The position numbers were made by a program, and so were the translations under genes. The notes under the pieces were generated by a model that did no database searches, had not been told where the DNA came from, and saw only the letters and a program-made list of their open reading frames with translations. This document shows positions 1 to 8,587 of a stretch of 64,000 bases of DNA, one piece after another. The stretch is taken from positions 1-64,000 of the forward strand of contig NZ_LXEW01000047.1 of NCBI RefSeq assembly GCF_001655055.1, read 5' to 3'. The number at the start of each line of letters is the position of its first letter. Within the stretch, counting starts at the first letter, position 1. This DNA is from Providencia heimbachae ATCC 35613 (GTDB lineage Bacteria; Pseudomonadota; Gammaproteobacteria; Enterobacterales; Enterobacteriaceae).

Positions 1-3
1 CGG

Positions 4-258
4 ATGCATAAAGATGATATTGCAAAAATGCTAGGAATTAAAATTCGTAAGCAAAGAGAAAGTCATAAAATGACACTAAAACAAACGGCTAGCTTGATTG
101 GTGTTTCAGAGGATGAAATGAACCGCTTTGAAAGTGGGGAAAGCTGTATTGATGTAGACTCATTATTTCAGTTTGCACATCTATTTAATTTAGAACCAAC
201 AATATTTTTGTATGGTGTTGTTAATATCAATAGTGGTACTCGTAATACCATTCATTAA
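4..258 (+). CDS. Small XRE-family helix-turn-helix regulator
   Basis: An 84-residue protein that is almost entirely one Cro/C1-type HTH domain (about residues 9-65). The recognition region reads LKQTASLIGVSEDEMNRFESG, followed by the usual C-terminal helices of the fold. It should bind DNA as a dimer; its target is unknown. The reading frame is open to the window edge and the ribosome binding site is outside the window, so the true start could lie further upstream. It converges with the dehydrogenase-like gene at 477-1472, and a large hairpin lies between them. The HTH call is firm; the role is unknown. Confidence 0.75.
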   Translation: MHKDDIAKMLGIKIRKQRESHKMTLKQTASLIGVSEDEMNRFESGESCIDVDSLFQFAHLFNLEPTIFLYGVVNINSGTRNTIH

Positions 259-403
259 AAGAATAATTGATTAAAAACAACGTGTAATTAATGACTTGTT
301 TAATAGTAGTTACTACCGTTATTATTTTAATTAAAAGGCAGGCTATTGAAATTTATTCGAAGAGCGTTCAAGCACAAAAGAGACATTATGAACATATTGA
401 TTT

Positions 404-452
404 AACTGGAAGGATAATTTAATCATAATATAGATCATTTTACCTTCCAGTT
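404..452. terminator. Hairpin between convergent genes
   Basis: A perfect 10-bp stem (AACTGGAAGG / CCTTCCAGTT) with a loop of about 29 bases, followed on the + strand by TTTTC. It lies between the ends of two convergent genes, so it probably ends one or both transcripts. The large loop makes it a weaker than usual intrinsic terminator. Confidence 0.5.
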
Positions 453-476
453 TTCATACTTAACCATTTAATATAA

Positions 477-1472
477 TTAAATAAAACTCTCAGTTTTTAG
501 CTGTTCTAACAAACCTTCAGTTATCCGATTTGTATCCATAAAATGAGATGTTTTCGCTAATTTATTTTCGCTGTGTAATTGTAAAATAAACTGGTCTAAT
601 TGCTTGATGACGGGATCCTCTTCTGAAAGCACAGGAGACGTTTGCTCTATAATGAGGTGGCTTTCTAATTGAAAGTGATGGTTCCGTTGCTTAAGCGATA
701 ATTTATCTGAGATATTTCCAGTATTAAAAAACAGCTCGAAAGAAATCAGTAATCCATTTTTATTGCGTAGATTAATGATAAGAATATCGGCATCTTCCCG
801 TTTTGAAAAAGGGTGTGAATACTGAATAGACGCTGTGTTTAAGGAAAAGTCAGGTTGTATAGTCAATAATAGTGAGACTTTTTCTGCAATAGCGGCTCTT
901 AATGTATTGAATGGAATACGATCTTCTTTTTCTATAGTACGATGAGCTGTTAATCTTAATAAACCAGTATCTGGGCCATTTTCTGAGAATAAGATATCGC
1001 TTAAATCTTTAAATTGATTTTCAAAACTAAGGGTTGGGGTGTAACTAATATTAACTTCATTATATTTAGCCAGTTTGAATAAATCAGCTAACTCCTCTTC
1101 GCTATAGTTTGGAATATTATTGAGTAATACATTTTTTCCTGCATCCACAGCACTATAAACAGCATATTTGAGTAAGTCATCACTGCAAACCGATGTGATG
1201 ATAACACTGCTAATATCTTCATTATTAATCAGATTTTCAATTTTTCTTTTTTGACACATAAAATAAGATGCAGATGGAATAGGGGAGTCAATATCACAAA
1301 CTGACTTTAATTCACAATGATGCGAACTGTAATCAATCGCCTGCATATAGCGCTGGTTATAAATGGGTGAGCCGATTAATCCGATCCCTGCTCGATTGAG
1401 TGAGACAATGGAATGTTGCTCTTCCAATAAGCGAAGATGGCCTATTAGGTAGAGAAAGTGGGTGTTTATCAT
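477..1472 (-). CDS. Diverged Gfo/Idh/MocA-like protein without the catalytic lysine
   Basis: 331 residues. An N-terminal Rossmann segment starts near residue 28 (AGIGLIGSPIYNQRYMQAID) and is followed by the expected alternating pattern up to a C-terminal alpha/beta region, so the fold matches the Gfo/Idh/MocA dehydrogenases. The family's EKP motif is replaced by NNIPN (DAGKNVLLNNIPNYSEEE), so the catalytic lysine is missing. The dinucleotide loop is also atypical (GLIGSPIYNQ instead of GxGxxG). The N-terminal extension of about 27 residues is unassigned. The start is supported by AAGGA seven bases upstream. Its 5' leader runs out of a repeat element, and a candidate inositol operator (1694-1711) lies beyond that repeat. 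It is probably a regulatory or vestigial member of the inositol regulon (inference). Confidence 0.6.
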   Translation of the reverse strand: MINTHFLYLIGHLRLLEEQHSIVSLNRAGIGLIGSPIYNQRYMQAIDYSSHHCELKSVCDIDSPIPSASYFMCQKRKIENLINNEDISSVIITSVCSDDLLKYAVYSAVDAGKNVLLNNIPNYSEEELADLFKLAKYNEVNISYTPTLSFENQFKDLSDILFSENGPDTGLLRLTAHRTIEKEDRIPFNTLRAAIAEKVSLLLTIQPDFSLNTASIQYSHPFSKREDADILIINLRNKNGLLISFELFFNTGNISDKLSLKQRNHHFQLESHLIIEQTSPVLSEEDPVIKQLDQFILQLHSENKLAKTSHFMDTNRITEGLLEQLKTESFI

Positions 1473-1483
1473 TATCGTTCCTT

Positions 1484-1643
1484 ATACCCTTCATTCTTCA
1501 AGTTGCAGGGGTGTTGGCTTCACTGTGCTACTCAGGTCACATACTTATGTATGCTCCCCGAGCTATCTTCGTTTGCCGCCTACCTGCCACTCGAATTATT
1601 TTGGGTATCCATTCGCCATTCTTCAAGTTGCAGGGGAGTTGGC
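1484..1643. repeat. Palindromic intergenic repeat, copy A plus partial tandem copy
   Basis: A unit of about 125 bp at 1484-1608 opens with ATACCCTTCATTCTTCAAG and closes with the imperfect inverse ending in TTTTGGGTAT. Its core (ACATACTTATGTATGCTCCC and flanks, 1540-1562) recurs almost unchanged at 48690-48720. The left end (CATTCTTCAAGTTGCAGGGG) is then repeated directly at 1616-1637, so a second copy is truncated. The repeat lies in the 5' leader of the gene at 477-1472. Confidence 0.75.
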
Positions 1644-1693
1644 ATTACGGTGCTATTTCAGATCACAAATTCACATAATCTCAACATAGCAGG

Positions 1694-1711
1694 ATGAAAT
1701 GATAATTTCAT
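1694..1711. promoter_or_regulatory. Candidate inositol repressor operator 1
   Basis: Perfect inverted repeat ATGAAAT-GATA-ATTTCAT (7-4-7). The same arrangement occurs upstream of iolA (3044-3061) and in degenerate form upstream of iolG and of the second dehydrogenase gene. It lies upstream of the minus-strand gene at 477-1472. Assignment to the RpiR-type regulator at 1903-2739 is inferred from its recurrence only within this cluster. Confidence 0.55.
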
Positions 1712-1840
1712 TCTGTAATTTTATTGAAATTTGTATTTTCTGATGTCACTCACAAATTGGAGAAAATGATAGAATGAAATGGTCTATTGAGTGTCGGATT
1801 GCGAGTTACACAATAATGGTGTCAATATTGAGGGGAAAGT

Positions 1841-1880
1841 AGACTCTGTTATAACGGAGGTGTTTATATTAACAGAGTCT
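1841..1880 (-). terminator. Hairpin downstream of the RpiR-type regulator gene
   Basis: An 11-bp perfect stem (AGACTCTGTTA / TAACAGAGTCT) lies 22 bases beyond the stop codon of the minus-strand regulator. No uridine run follows it, so it may protect the 3' end or act as a weak terminator. Confidence 0.45.
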
Positions 1881-1902
1881 TATACAGACAATAGCTATGT
1901 TG

Positions 1903-2739
1903 CTAAACGAGCTTACGCCCTTGTCGATATGCTAGCGCTACAGTGAGTGATTGAGCCAAGCACAGTGTTGCAGATTGCGAACGAAATGCATCGACCTGAG
2001 CTTCTTTTATAACAAAACAGACATCACTAAAACTGGCTAATGGACTTATTTGGCTATCAGTAATGACAATTTGTTTTGCGCCTGTTTGAGCCGCTTTTTC
2101 GCTGATCATAACGGTTTCGGCTGCATAAGGTGTAAAGCTAATCGAAATAACCACATCATTCTCGCTGATACGGCTGATTTGTTCTTTAAACATACCGCCA
2201 AGACCGTCAATTAATACCGGGTGGCACTCTAAGTGACTTAAGGCATAGCTTAAATATGTTGCTACACTGAACGAGCGACGCAAACCAATAATGTAGACAT
2301 TTTGCGCATCAGCGAGCAGAGATACCGCTTTTTCCATATCTTCTTTCGGGGTTCTTGCTGCCATTTGTTGTAATGCTTGGGCATTTGAATGGGCGAACTC
2401 TTTCAAAATTTGAATAGGATCATCGCTGAGTTCTTGGCCACTATCCATTTCGCGAAACAATCTTGCTCTGTCGGTATAGCTAGCAGTTTCTTCAACTAGA
2501 TTCATTCGAAATAACTGTTTCATCTCATTGAAACCGCTAAAGTTAAATGCATTAGCAAAACGGATTAACGTTGAAGGTGGAACATCTGCTTCTTTTGCAA
2601 TAACAGCAACAGTATCGAATGCCACACTATTAGTGTTGTCGAGTACATAGCGAGCAACTTGTTGTAACCGTTTACTTAACTCATCATAACGGGAGCGAAC
2701 TTGCTCCTGAAATTCATTTAAATTTGATGCTGTTGACAT
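1903..2739 (-). CDS. iolR: RpiR/MurR-family transcriptional regulator of the inositol cluster
   Basis: 278 residues. The N-terminal RpiR HTH domain covers about residues 1-80 (VAVIAKEADVPPSTLIRFANAF is the helix-turn-helix). A SIS phosphosugar-binding domain covers about 125-255 (NVYIIGLRRSFSVATYLSYAL and VISISFTPYAAETV). GGAGG six bases upstream supports the start. It is divergent from iolA-iolD across a 368-bp promoter region. Gammaproteobacterial inositol clusters are known to be repressed by an RpiR-type IolR whose inducer is a pathway intermediate; here a phosphorylated one such as 2-deoxy-5-keto-gluconate 6-phosphate would suit the SIS domain (inference). It is not related to the DeoR-type Bacillus IolR. 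Confidence 0.85.
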   Translation of the reverse strand: MSTASNLNEFQEQVRSRYDELSKRLQQVARYVLDNTNSVAFDTVAVIAKEADVPPSTLIRFANAFNFSGFNEMKQLFRMNLVEETASYTDRARLFREMDSGQELSDDPIQILKEFAHSNAQALQQMAARTPKEDMEKAVSLLADAQNVYIIGLRRSFSVATYLSYALSHLECHPVLIDGLGGMFKEQISRISENDVVISISFTPYAAETVMISEKAAQTGAKQIVITDSQISPLASFSDVCFVIKEAQVDAFRSQSATLCLAQSLTVALAYRQGRKLV

Positions 2740-3043
2740 ATAACCTCCGTAAATTGGCTATTAATTGTAGTTGTTTTCAGCAGTTAGTCGAATCTTTTTG
2801 AAACATATAGTTCAAAAAAGTCTGTGTTCTTTTTTTATGCTCGAAATAGATCGAATTTTTATTTGCAGATCAACACCCATACAGATCTATAACAGCCTGT
2901 ACAGGCGCTATCATTAACACCGATAGCACATGAGTTGCAGATGAAAATGCTTTTGAAGCTAAAGTGGTTTTATTGAATTATTAGTTTCATAAAAGTTCTG
3001 TCTGGATCACATAAATTGAATGTCATTTCAATTTAAGTTGAAA

Positions 3044-3061
3044 ATGAAATGAATATTTCAT
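3044..3061. promoter_or_regulatory. Candidate inositol repressor operator 2 (iolA promoter)
   Basis: Perfect inverted repeat ATGAAAT-GAAT-ATTTCAT, 46 bases upstream of the iolA start and in the divergent regulator/iolA region. A second looser palindrome, TTGAATGTCATTTCAA, lies at 3016-3031. The position is suitable for blocking transcription of iolA-iolD. The rest of the 368-bp interval (2740-3107) is AT-rich with no gene. Confidence 0.6.
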
Positions 3062-3107
3062 ATATCTATTACTAATAAAGTAACTCTATCAGCTAAAGAG
3101 AGGCAAC

Positions 3108-4619
3108 ATGAAACAGATTCAGAATTTCATTGGTGGCAAAACAGTATCCAGTCAAAGTGGGCGTTTTGCGCCAGTGTTTAACCCTGCAACGGGCGAACAG
3201 ATTGCACAAGTGGTACTGAGTAGCGCTGATGAAACGAAAAAGGCAATAGAAGTTGCTCATAAAGCATTCCCTAAATGGTCTAAACTTTCACCGCTTAAGC
3301 GCTCTCGTGTCCTATTCAAATTTAAAGCATTGTTAGAAACGAACATGGATGAGCTTGCTCGGTTAATTTCAACGGAACACGGTAAAGTTTTCTCTGATGC
3401 GGTAGGTGAAATAACGCGTGGACTTGAAGTTGTTGAATTTGCATGTGGTATTCCACATTTGCAAAAAGGTGAGCATTCTGCAAACGTCGCAACGGGCGTT
3501 GATAGCCATTCATTAATGCAACCACTAGGTGTTTGCGCGGGTATTACGCCATTTAATTTCCCAGCGATGGTACCGATGTGGATGTTCCCTGTCGCGATTG
3601 CAACTGGGAATACCTTTATTTTAAAACCATCTGAAAAAGATCCTTCTTTAGCATTAGCTCTTGCTGAGTTACTAAAAGAAGCTGGCTTGCCTGACGGTGT
3701 TTTTAACGTTGTACAAGGTGATAAAGAATCGGTTGATGTCTTATTAACAGCACCTGAAGTTCAAGCGGTAAGCTTTGTTGGCTCAACACCCATCGCAGAA
3801 TATATTTATTCGACGGCATCTGCACACGGTAAGCGTTGCCAAGCCCTTGGCGGTGCAAAAAACCATTGTATCTTAATGCCTGATGCTGATATGGGGCAGG
3901 CCGCTAATGCCATTATGGGTGCCGCATTTGGTGCCGCGGGTGAACGTTGTATGGCACTCTCTGTCGTATTAGCCGTCGGTGATGAAACCGCAGATGCTCT
4001 GATTGCCAATCTTAAAGGTCAAATCGCGAAAATGACGATAGGCCCGGGTATCAAAGAAGGTAAAGAGAATGATATGGGGCCGGTTATTTCTGCTCAGCAC
4101 AAAGCGAAAATTTGTGATTACATCACGAGCGGTGAAAAACAAGGTGCTAACCTTTTAGTTGATGGTCGTGATTTTAAAGTCACGGGTTTTGAAAATGGTT
4201 ATTTTGTTGGTCCAACATTATTTGACAATGTCACACCTGAAATGGCTATTTATCAAGAAGAAATTTTTGGTCCAGTACTTGCAGTTGTGCGTGTTCCCGA
4301 TTTTGAGACCGGACTAAAACTGATTAATAAACACGAGTATGGTAATGGGACGGCTATTTTCACACGTGACGGCGAAACAGCACGTGAATTCCAAGAAAAT
4401 GTGCAGGCAGGCATGGTTGGTATCAATATCCCAATCCCTGTGCCAATGGCATTTCATAGCTTCGGTGGCTGGAAGCGTTCTATCTTTGGTCCCTTAAATG
4501 TTCACGGCAATGATGGCGTTCGCTTTTATACTCGCATGAAAACGGTAACGAGCCGTTGGCCTGCCAGTGTACGTTTAGAGCACCACGAAAGCAGTTTCAC
4601 AATGCCGACCATGGAATAA
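3108..4619 (+). CDS. mmsA: Methylmalonate/malonate-semialdehyde dehydrogenase (CoA-acylating)
   Basis: 503 residues, the full length for the family (IolA/MmsA). It oxidises malonate semialdehyde, the last product of inositol breakdown, to acetyl-CoA with NAD and CoA. Aldehyde-dehydrogenase landmarks are present: the oxyanion Asn in TPFNFPA (near residue 150), the NAD-binding [11 protein letters not shown], and the nucleophile Cys281 in AAGERCMAL. The position usually occupied by the catalytic general-base Glu is not conserved (ALGGAKNH near 247-253), as is typical of CoA-acylating MmsA. AGAGAGG lies upstream of the ATG. It is co-transcribed with iolD, 13 bases downstream, under the operator at 3044-3061. 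Confidence 0.95.
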   Translation: MKQIQNFIGGKTVSSQSGRFAPVFNPATGEQIAQVVLSSADETKKAIEVAHKAFPKWSKLSPLKRSRVLFKFKALLETNMDELARLISTEHGKVFSDAVGEITRGLEVVEFACGIPHLQKGEHSANVATGVDSHSLMQPLGVCAGITPFNFPAMVPMWMFPVAIATGNTFILKPSEKDPSLALALAELLKEAGLPDGVFNVVQGDKESVDVLLTAPEVQAVSFVGSTPIAEYIYSTASAHGKRCQALGGAKNHCILMPDADMGQAANAIMGAAFGAAGERCMALSVVLAVGDETADALIANLKGQIAKMTIGPGIKEGKENDMGPVISAQHKAKICDYITSGEKQGANLLVDGRDFKVTGFENGYFVGPTLFDNVTPEMAIYQEEIFGPVLAVVRVPDFETGLKLINKHEYGNGTAIFTRDGETAREFQENVQAGMVGINIPIPVPMAFHSFGGWKRSIFGPLNVHGNDGVRFYTRMKTVTSRWPASVRLEHHESSFTMPTME

Positions 4620-4632
4620 TTGGAGAACCCGT

Positions 4633-6570
4633 ATGAATAAGCAGAAAATGACAACAGCTCAGGCGTTAGTTAAATTTCTTAATCAGCAATATGTTGACGT
4701 CGATGGTGAGCAGTATCCGTTTATTCAGGGAGTATTTACGATTTTTGGTCATGGCAACGTGGTTGGATTAGGTCAGGCACTTGAAGAAGCGCCTGGTCAC
4801 TTACGCGTTTATCAAGGGTGTAATGAGCAAGGTATGGCGCATATTGCGACGGGCTTTGCGAAGCAAAAAAAGCGTAAACAAATTTTTGCTGTTACTTCCT
4901 CTGTCGGTCCTGGTGCGGCGAATATGATCACCGCAGCGGCGACTGCCACGGCTAACCGTATCCCTCTATTATTATTACCCGGTGATACTTTTGCCTCACG
5001 ACAACCAGACCCTGTATTACAGCAGGTAGAGCAATATGGTGATGGTACGCTCAGTACCAATGATTGCTTTCGACCCGTTTCAAGGTATTGGGATAGGGTA
5101 TCGCGCCCTGAACAATTAATGGCAGCAATGATTAATGCCATGCGTGTTTTAACCGACCCTGCGGACACTGGGGCTGTGACCATTTGTTTACCTCAAGATG
5201 TTCAAGGGGAAGCTTGGGATTATCCAGATTACTTCTTTGAAAAACGCGTGCATCGTATTGAGCGTCGTCCAGCCACAACCGTGAGTTTGGAAGAGGCGGT
5301 TAGCCTTATCCGCAGTAAGAAAAAGCCATTATTAGTGTGTGGTGGTGGGGTTCGTTACTCTGAGGCACACACGGCTTTCCTTGAATTTGCAGAACATTAC
5401 GGGATCCCTTTTGGTGAAACTCAGGCAGGAAAAAGTGCCGTTGTTGCCAGCCATCCATTAAATGTAGGCGGGATCGGTACAACGGGTGGACTCGCTGCAA
5501 ACTTACTCGCCAAAGAAGCTGATCTTGTGATTGGGGTTGGAACACGCTTTACTGATTTTACCACGGCATCTAAATCTCTTTTTAGTCACCCTGATGTTAA
5601 GTTCTTAAATATTAATGTCGCTGAATTTGATGCTGGAAAATTAGATGCATTAAAAGTGGTTGCCGATGCTAAAGAAGGCTTATCTGCTATCGATAAATTA
5701 ATGCACGATAGTGGCTATAAAACGCAGTGGGGCGATGCCATTGCACAGGCCAAACTACAATGGCAAAAAGAGTTAGAACGTTTATTTTCAATTCAATATA
5801 AGCCATTAGATTTTGTACCTGAAATAGCAGGGCATCTCGATGATAAATTTGAAGAATACAGGCGATTTTTAGGTACGGAACTGGCGCAAACTCGTGTTCT
5901 TGGGCTTATGCAACAGCATATGGAAGACGATGCGATTATTGTGGGGGCTGCGGGTTCTCTACCGGGAGACCTTCAACGAATATGGTTGCCAAAGTGCCCG
6001 GATACTTATCATCTTGAATATGGTTATTCCTGTATGGGCTATGAAATAGCCGCCGCCGTGGGGGCAAAAATAGCTGCACCTGAGCAGCCGGTTTATGCGA
6101 TGGTGGGAGATGGCTCTTACCTAATGCTACACAGCGAGTTGCAAACGGCTATCCAAGAAAATCTTAAGATCACCATTTTATTATTTGATAACGCAGGTTT
6201 TGGTTGTATTAATAATCTGCAAATGAGCCAAGGAATGGGTAGTTTTGGAACAGAAAACCGACATCGAAACCCTCAAACAGGAATGATGGATGGGCCGTTA
6301 GTGAAAGTTGATTTTGCTAAAAATGCCGAGAGCTATGGCTGTAAGAGTTATCGAGTCAATGATGAGGTTCAGCTGATTGATGCGCTTAAAAAGGCAAAAT
6401 TAGATTCAGGCTGTGTATTAATTGATATTAAGGTTTTACCTAAGACGATGACGAATGGCTATGAGGCATGGTGGCGTACTGGAACGGCTCAGGTTGCTAA
6501 AAATCCTGAGATAGTTGCAGCGGCGGACAAAATTAACGAAATGGTTAAGAACCACGCTCGTCAGTACTGA
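4633..6570 (+). CDS. iolD: 3D-(3,5/4)-trihydroxycyclohexane-1,2-dione hydrolase
   Basis: 645 residues, a thiamin-diphosphate enzyme that opens the ring of 3D-trihydroxycyclohexane-1,2-dione to give 5-deoxy-glucuronate. The N-terminal Pyr domain carries the cofactor-activating Glu65 ([17 protein letters not shown]). A central domain follows, and the C-terminal PP domain has the GDGS...N motif ([18 protein letters not shown]). GGAGAACCC precedes the ATG. It forms a two-gene unit with mmsA, and an imperfect palindrome starts directly after the stop. The length matches IolD from other enterobacteria; the identification is confident. Confidence 0.95.
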   Translation: MNKQKMTTAQALVKFLNQQYVDVDGEQYPFIQGVFTIFGHGNVVGLGQALEEAPGHLRVYQGCNEQGMAHIATGFAKQKKRKQIFAVTSSVGPGAANMITAAATATANRIPLLLLPGDTFASRQPDPVLQQVEQYGDGTLSTNDCFRPVSRYWDRVSRPEQLMAAMINAMRVLTDPADTGAVTICLPQDVQGEAWDYPDYFFEKRVHRIERRPATTVSLEEAVSLIRSKKKPLLVCGGGVRYSEAHTAFLEFAEHYGIPFGETQAGKSAVVASHPLNVGGIGTTGGLAANLLAKEADLVIGVGTRFTDFTTASKSLFSHPDVKFLNINVAEFDAGKLDALKVVADAKEGLSAIDKLMHDSGYKTQWGDAIAQAKLQWQKELERLFSIQYKPLDFVPEIAGHLDDKFEEYRRFLGTELAQTRVLGLMQQHMEDDAIIVGAAGSLPGDLQRIWLPKCPDTYHLEYGYSCMGYEIAAAVGAKIAAPEQPVYAMVGDGSYLMLHSELQTAIQENLKITILLFDNAGFGCINNLQMSQGMGSFGTENRHRNPQTGMMDGPLVKVDFAKNAESYGCKSYRVNDEVQLIDALKKAKLDSGCVLIDIKVLPKTMTNGYEAWWRTGTAQVAKNPEIVAAADKINEMVKNHARQY

Positions 6571-6646
6571 TACATAGCTCATGATCCAAGTTACAGAATA
6601 CAAGTCAGATTATGTACGGCCTGTATCTTGGATTATTGAGCATGTA
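6571..6646. repeat. Imperfect palindrome abutting the iolD stop
   Basis: The left arm (6571-6596) and right arm (6621-6646) are inverse copies of about 26 bases with small indels (CTCATGATCCAAG against CTTGGATTATTGAG). It begins at the base after the iolD stop codon and could form a strong RNA hairpin at the 3' end of the mmsA-iolD transcript. It resembles the other small palindromic repeats in the window in size and position. Confidence 0.6.
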
Positions 6647-6831
6647 GATAACCTAAATTCAAAACAGTATTAAATAGGATGGTTGTTAACTATATTAATT
6701 GGGAACTCGATGTGATTTTTCTTCGAGTAAGACCTGTTGTGTTTTGGATAGGTAGAAATACTGATAGGGATTGTATTAGGGTATTATTGGATCTGTTATG
6801 GCTAATTAATATGAATAGTTTATTATTTATC

Positions 6832-6856
6832 GCTCAGCTTATGCTGGGCTTTTTTA
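6832..6856 (+). terminator. Intrinsic terminator upstream of iolG
   Basis: Stem GCTCAGC / GCTGGGC with loop TTAT, followed by six T residues. It separates the iolD transcript from the iolG promoter region. The 589-bp interval 6571-7159 otherwise holds only AT-rich DNA and the candidate operator sites listed separately. Confidence 0.75.
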
Positions 6857-7002
6857 TAGGTTCAAACAGTGCGTAAATTTAAAAAATGAAATAATTGTTT
6901 CGATTTATCACCAAAAATGATTGGAATGATGATGATTTATTTAAAGTGATTTTATGAAACACACGCTTTATTATTTAGTCTAAGCAGTTTTCATTATTAT
7001 TT

Positions 7003-7018
7003 TGTGATCGAAATAACA
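7003..7018. promoter_or_regulatory. Possible CRP site upstream of iolG
   Basis: TGTGA-TCGAAA-TAACA matches nine of ten conserved positions of the CRP consensus TGTGA-N6-TCACA. It is centred about 150 bp before the iolG start. Catabolite control of inositol genes would be expected; the site is unverified. Confidence 0.35.
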
Positions 7019-7087
7019 CTAAACATCCACTTTAATGTAACATTTGTTACCTAGCGCTCAAAAATATAATTTTCAAATAATTATAAA

Positions 7088-7105
7088 TTGAAATGAATGT
7101 TTTAT
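7088..7105. promoter_or_regulatory. Candidate inositol repressor operator 3 (iolG promoter)
   Basis: TTGAAAT-GAAT-GTTTTAT matches 11 of 14 positions of the ATGAAAT-N4-ATTTCAT palindrome and ends 54 bases before the iolG ATG. Another weak match (11 of 14) lies at 6886-6903. Confidence 0.4.
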
Positions 7106-7159
7106 TTGGTATATTTCAACTATCCTAATAGTGGATTTTAAGTATCAAGGAGCATCTGA

Positions 7160-8146
7160 ATGTTCAATATAGCACTATTTGGCGCAGGACGTATCGGACA
7201 GGTTCATGCTGTCAATATCGCCGCCCACAAAGAAACTTCGCTTTATTCTGTCATTGACCCCTATCAGCCTAATGCTGTCGCGCTAGCGGAAAAATATCAA
7301 GCCAAAGTACAGACCGCAGAAGAAGCAATGCAAGATCCTAATGTGCATGGTGTTCTGATTGCTTCGGCAACGGATACACACGCTAATTTAATTGAGCTTG
7401 CAGCACAACACAAAAAAGTTATTTTTTGTGAGAAGCCTGTTCATTTAGATCTTGAGCGTGTTAGGCAGTGTCTAAAAAGCGTAAAACAGCATAATGTTCC
7501 ACTATTTATTGGTTTTAATCGCCGCTATGACCCTCAATTCCGTCACCTGAAAAATTTATTCGAACAAGGTGCAATTGGTAAAGCGGAGTCTTTGATTATC
7601 ACGTCTCGTGACCCATCACCACCGCCTGCAGAATATGTCAAAGTCTCCGGTGGCATGTTCAGAGATATGACAATCCACGATTTTGATATGGCTCGCTTTA
7701 TGATTGGTGAGGAGCCATGTTCAATCTTCGCTCAAGGTAGCAATGTGGTTGACCCTGCGATTGGCCAAGCGGGCGATATTGATACCGCGTTTATTATCTT
7801 AAAGTTCCCATCAGGGGCAATGGCAACCATTTCAAATAGTCGCCGTTCAGGCTATGGGTATGACCAGCGTATTGAGCTACACGGCGAAAAAGGTTTATTA
7901 ACCGCAGGTAATATCAAAGAGAATAGTGTTGAGTTACTGAGTGATGTGGGCTGTTTGTCTGCTAAACCTGAGTACTTTTTCTTACAGCGTTACAATGAAG
8001 CCTATAAAGCAGAGTGGAATCACTTTGTTGATATCTTAGCTGGCCGAGCGGAATCTGAAACAACAGGAACTGATGGTGAGTTAGCGTTATACCTTGCCGA
8101 TAAAGCCCTTGAGTCTTTAAAAACGGGTAAAGAAGTCAAATTATAA
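7160..8146 (+). CDS. iolG: myo-Inositol 2-dehydrogenase
   Basis: 328 residues, a Gfo/Idh/MocA oxidoreductase. It catalyses the first step of the pathway, NAD-dependent oxidation of myo-inositol to 2-keto-myo-inositol (scyllo-inosose). The Rossmann motif is GAGRIGQVHA (residues 8-17), EKP with catalytic Lys92 is intact, and the C-terminal domain has the active-site GGMFRDMTIHDFDMARF (Asp169, His173). AAGGAGCATCTGA precedes the ATG, a strong ribosome binding site. It is transcribed alone, with its own promoter region, and is followed by a small repeat and a hairpin. It is clearly distinct from the catalytic-lysine-less relative at 477-1472. Confidence 0.93.
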   Translation: MFNIALFGAGRIGQVHAVNIAAHKETSLYSVIDPYQPNAVALAEKYQAKVQTAEEAMQDPNVHGVLIASATDTHANLIELAAQHKKVIFCEKPVHLDLERVRQCLKSVKQHNVPLFIGFNRRYDPQFRHLKNLFEQGAIGKAESLIITSRDPSPPPAEYVKVSGGMFRDMTIHDFDMARFMIGEEPCSIFAQGSNVVDPAIGQAGDIDTAFIILKFPSGAMATISNSRRSGYGYDQRIELHGEKGLLTAGNIKENSVELLSDVGCLSAKPEYFFLQRYNEAYKAEWNHFVDILAGRAESETTGTDGELALYLADKALESLKTGKEVKL

Positions 8147-8152
8147 TCGAGA

Positions 8153-8180
8153 CCCAAGCAACTTGAATCATGACGAGTAT
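8153..8180. repeat. Repeat end, left of iolT (inverted partner at 9997-10024)
   Basis: CCCAAGCAACTTGAA followed by TCATGACGAGTAT. The first 15 bases are an exact inverse copy of 10010-10024 on the other side of the transporter gene, and the whole 28 bases are an imperfect inverse of 9997-10024. It belongs to the ATACCCGTCATACTTCAAGT repeat-end family. Confidence 0.7.
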
Positions 8181-8199
8181 AAAGTTTTAACTCGAATAT

Positions 8200-8227
8200 A
8201 TGAATGAGAGCTTAGGTTCTCATTCAT
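8200..8227. other. Hairpin in the iolG-iolT interval
   Basis: Perfect 10-bp stem ATGAATGAGA / TCTCATTCAT with an 8-base loop and no T run. It may stabilise or end the iolG transcript. The rest of the 441-bp interval 8147-8587 is AT-rich, and I see no further gene in it. Confidence 0.45.
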
Positions 8228-8587
8228 AATACAAGTCTGTATGCATTAACTCTGTAATTTAAAGGAATTAAATTCGGAGAAACAATATAGCATTGTACTT
8301 AATTTATCTCGGTATGAAGTGGTTTATACATCAGTATAAGTCAAGGATTTCTACATTTTTAATTTAATAAAAATGATTAAAATTAAACATATGTGATTGT
8401 TTTTATGAAAAATAAATAGTGCGCTACATGATAGACATTTTTATTTCAGGCTTGAGCTTACCTAAACAACAATTCAAACCAGAGTGCCAAAAATTCATTA
8501 TTTAATACCCTACGCGCTAAATAATTTTTAAATATTGTGACGTTTTTTTGGCAGACATAGTGATTCAGATAATAAGGTAATAATAAT

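Noticed and set aside
1400-1697. Overlapping plus-strand frames of 75-92 codons
   Set aside because: They are translations of repeat copy A in three frames; the identical text at other loci is non-coding.
6679-6876. 65-codon frame with hydrophobic product between iolD and iolG
   Set aside because: It runs straight through the intrinsic terminator at 6832-6856 and has no good ribosome binding site or family likeness.
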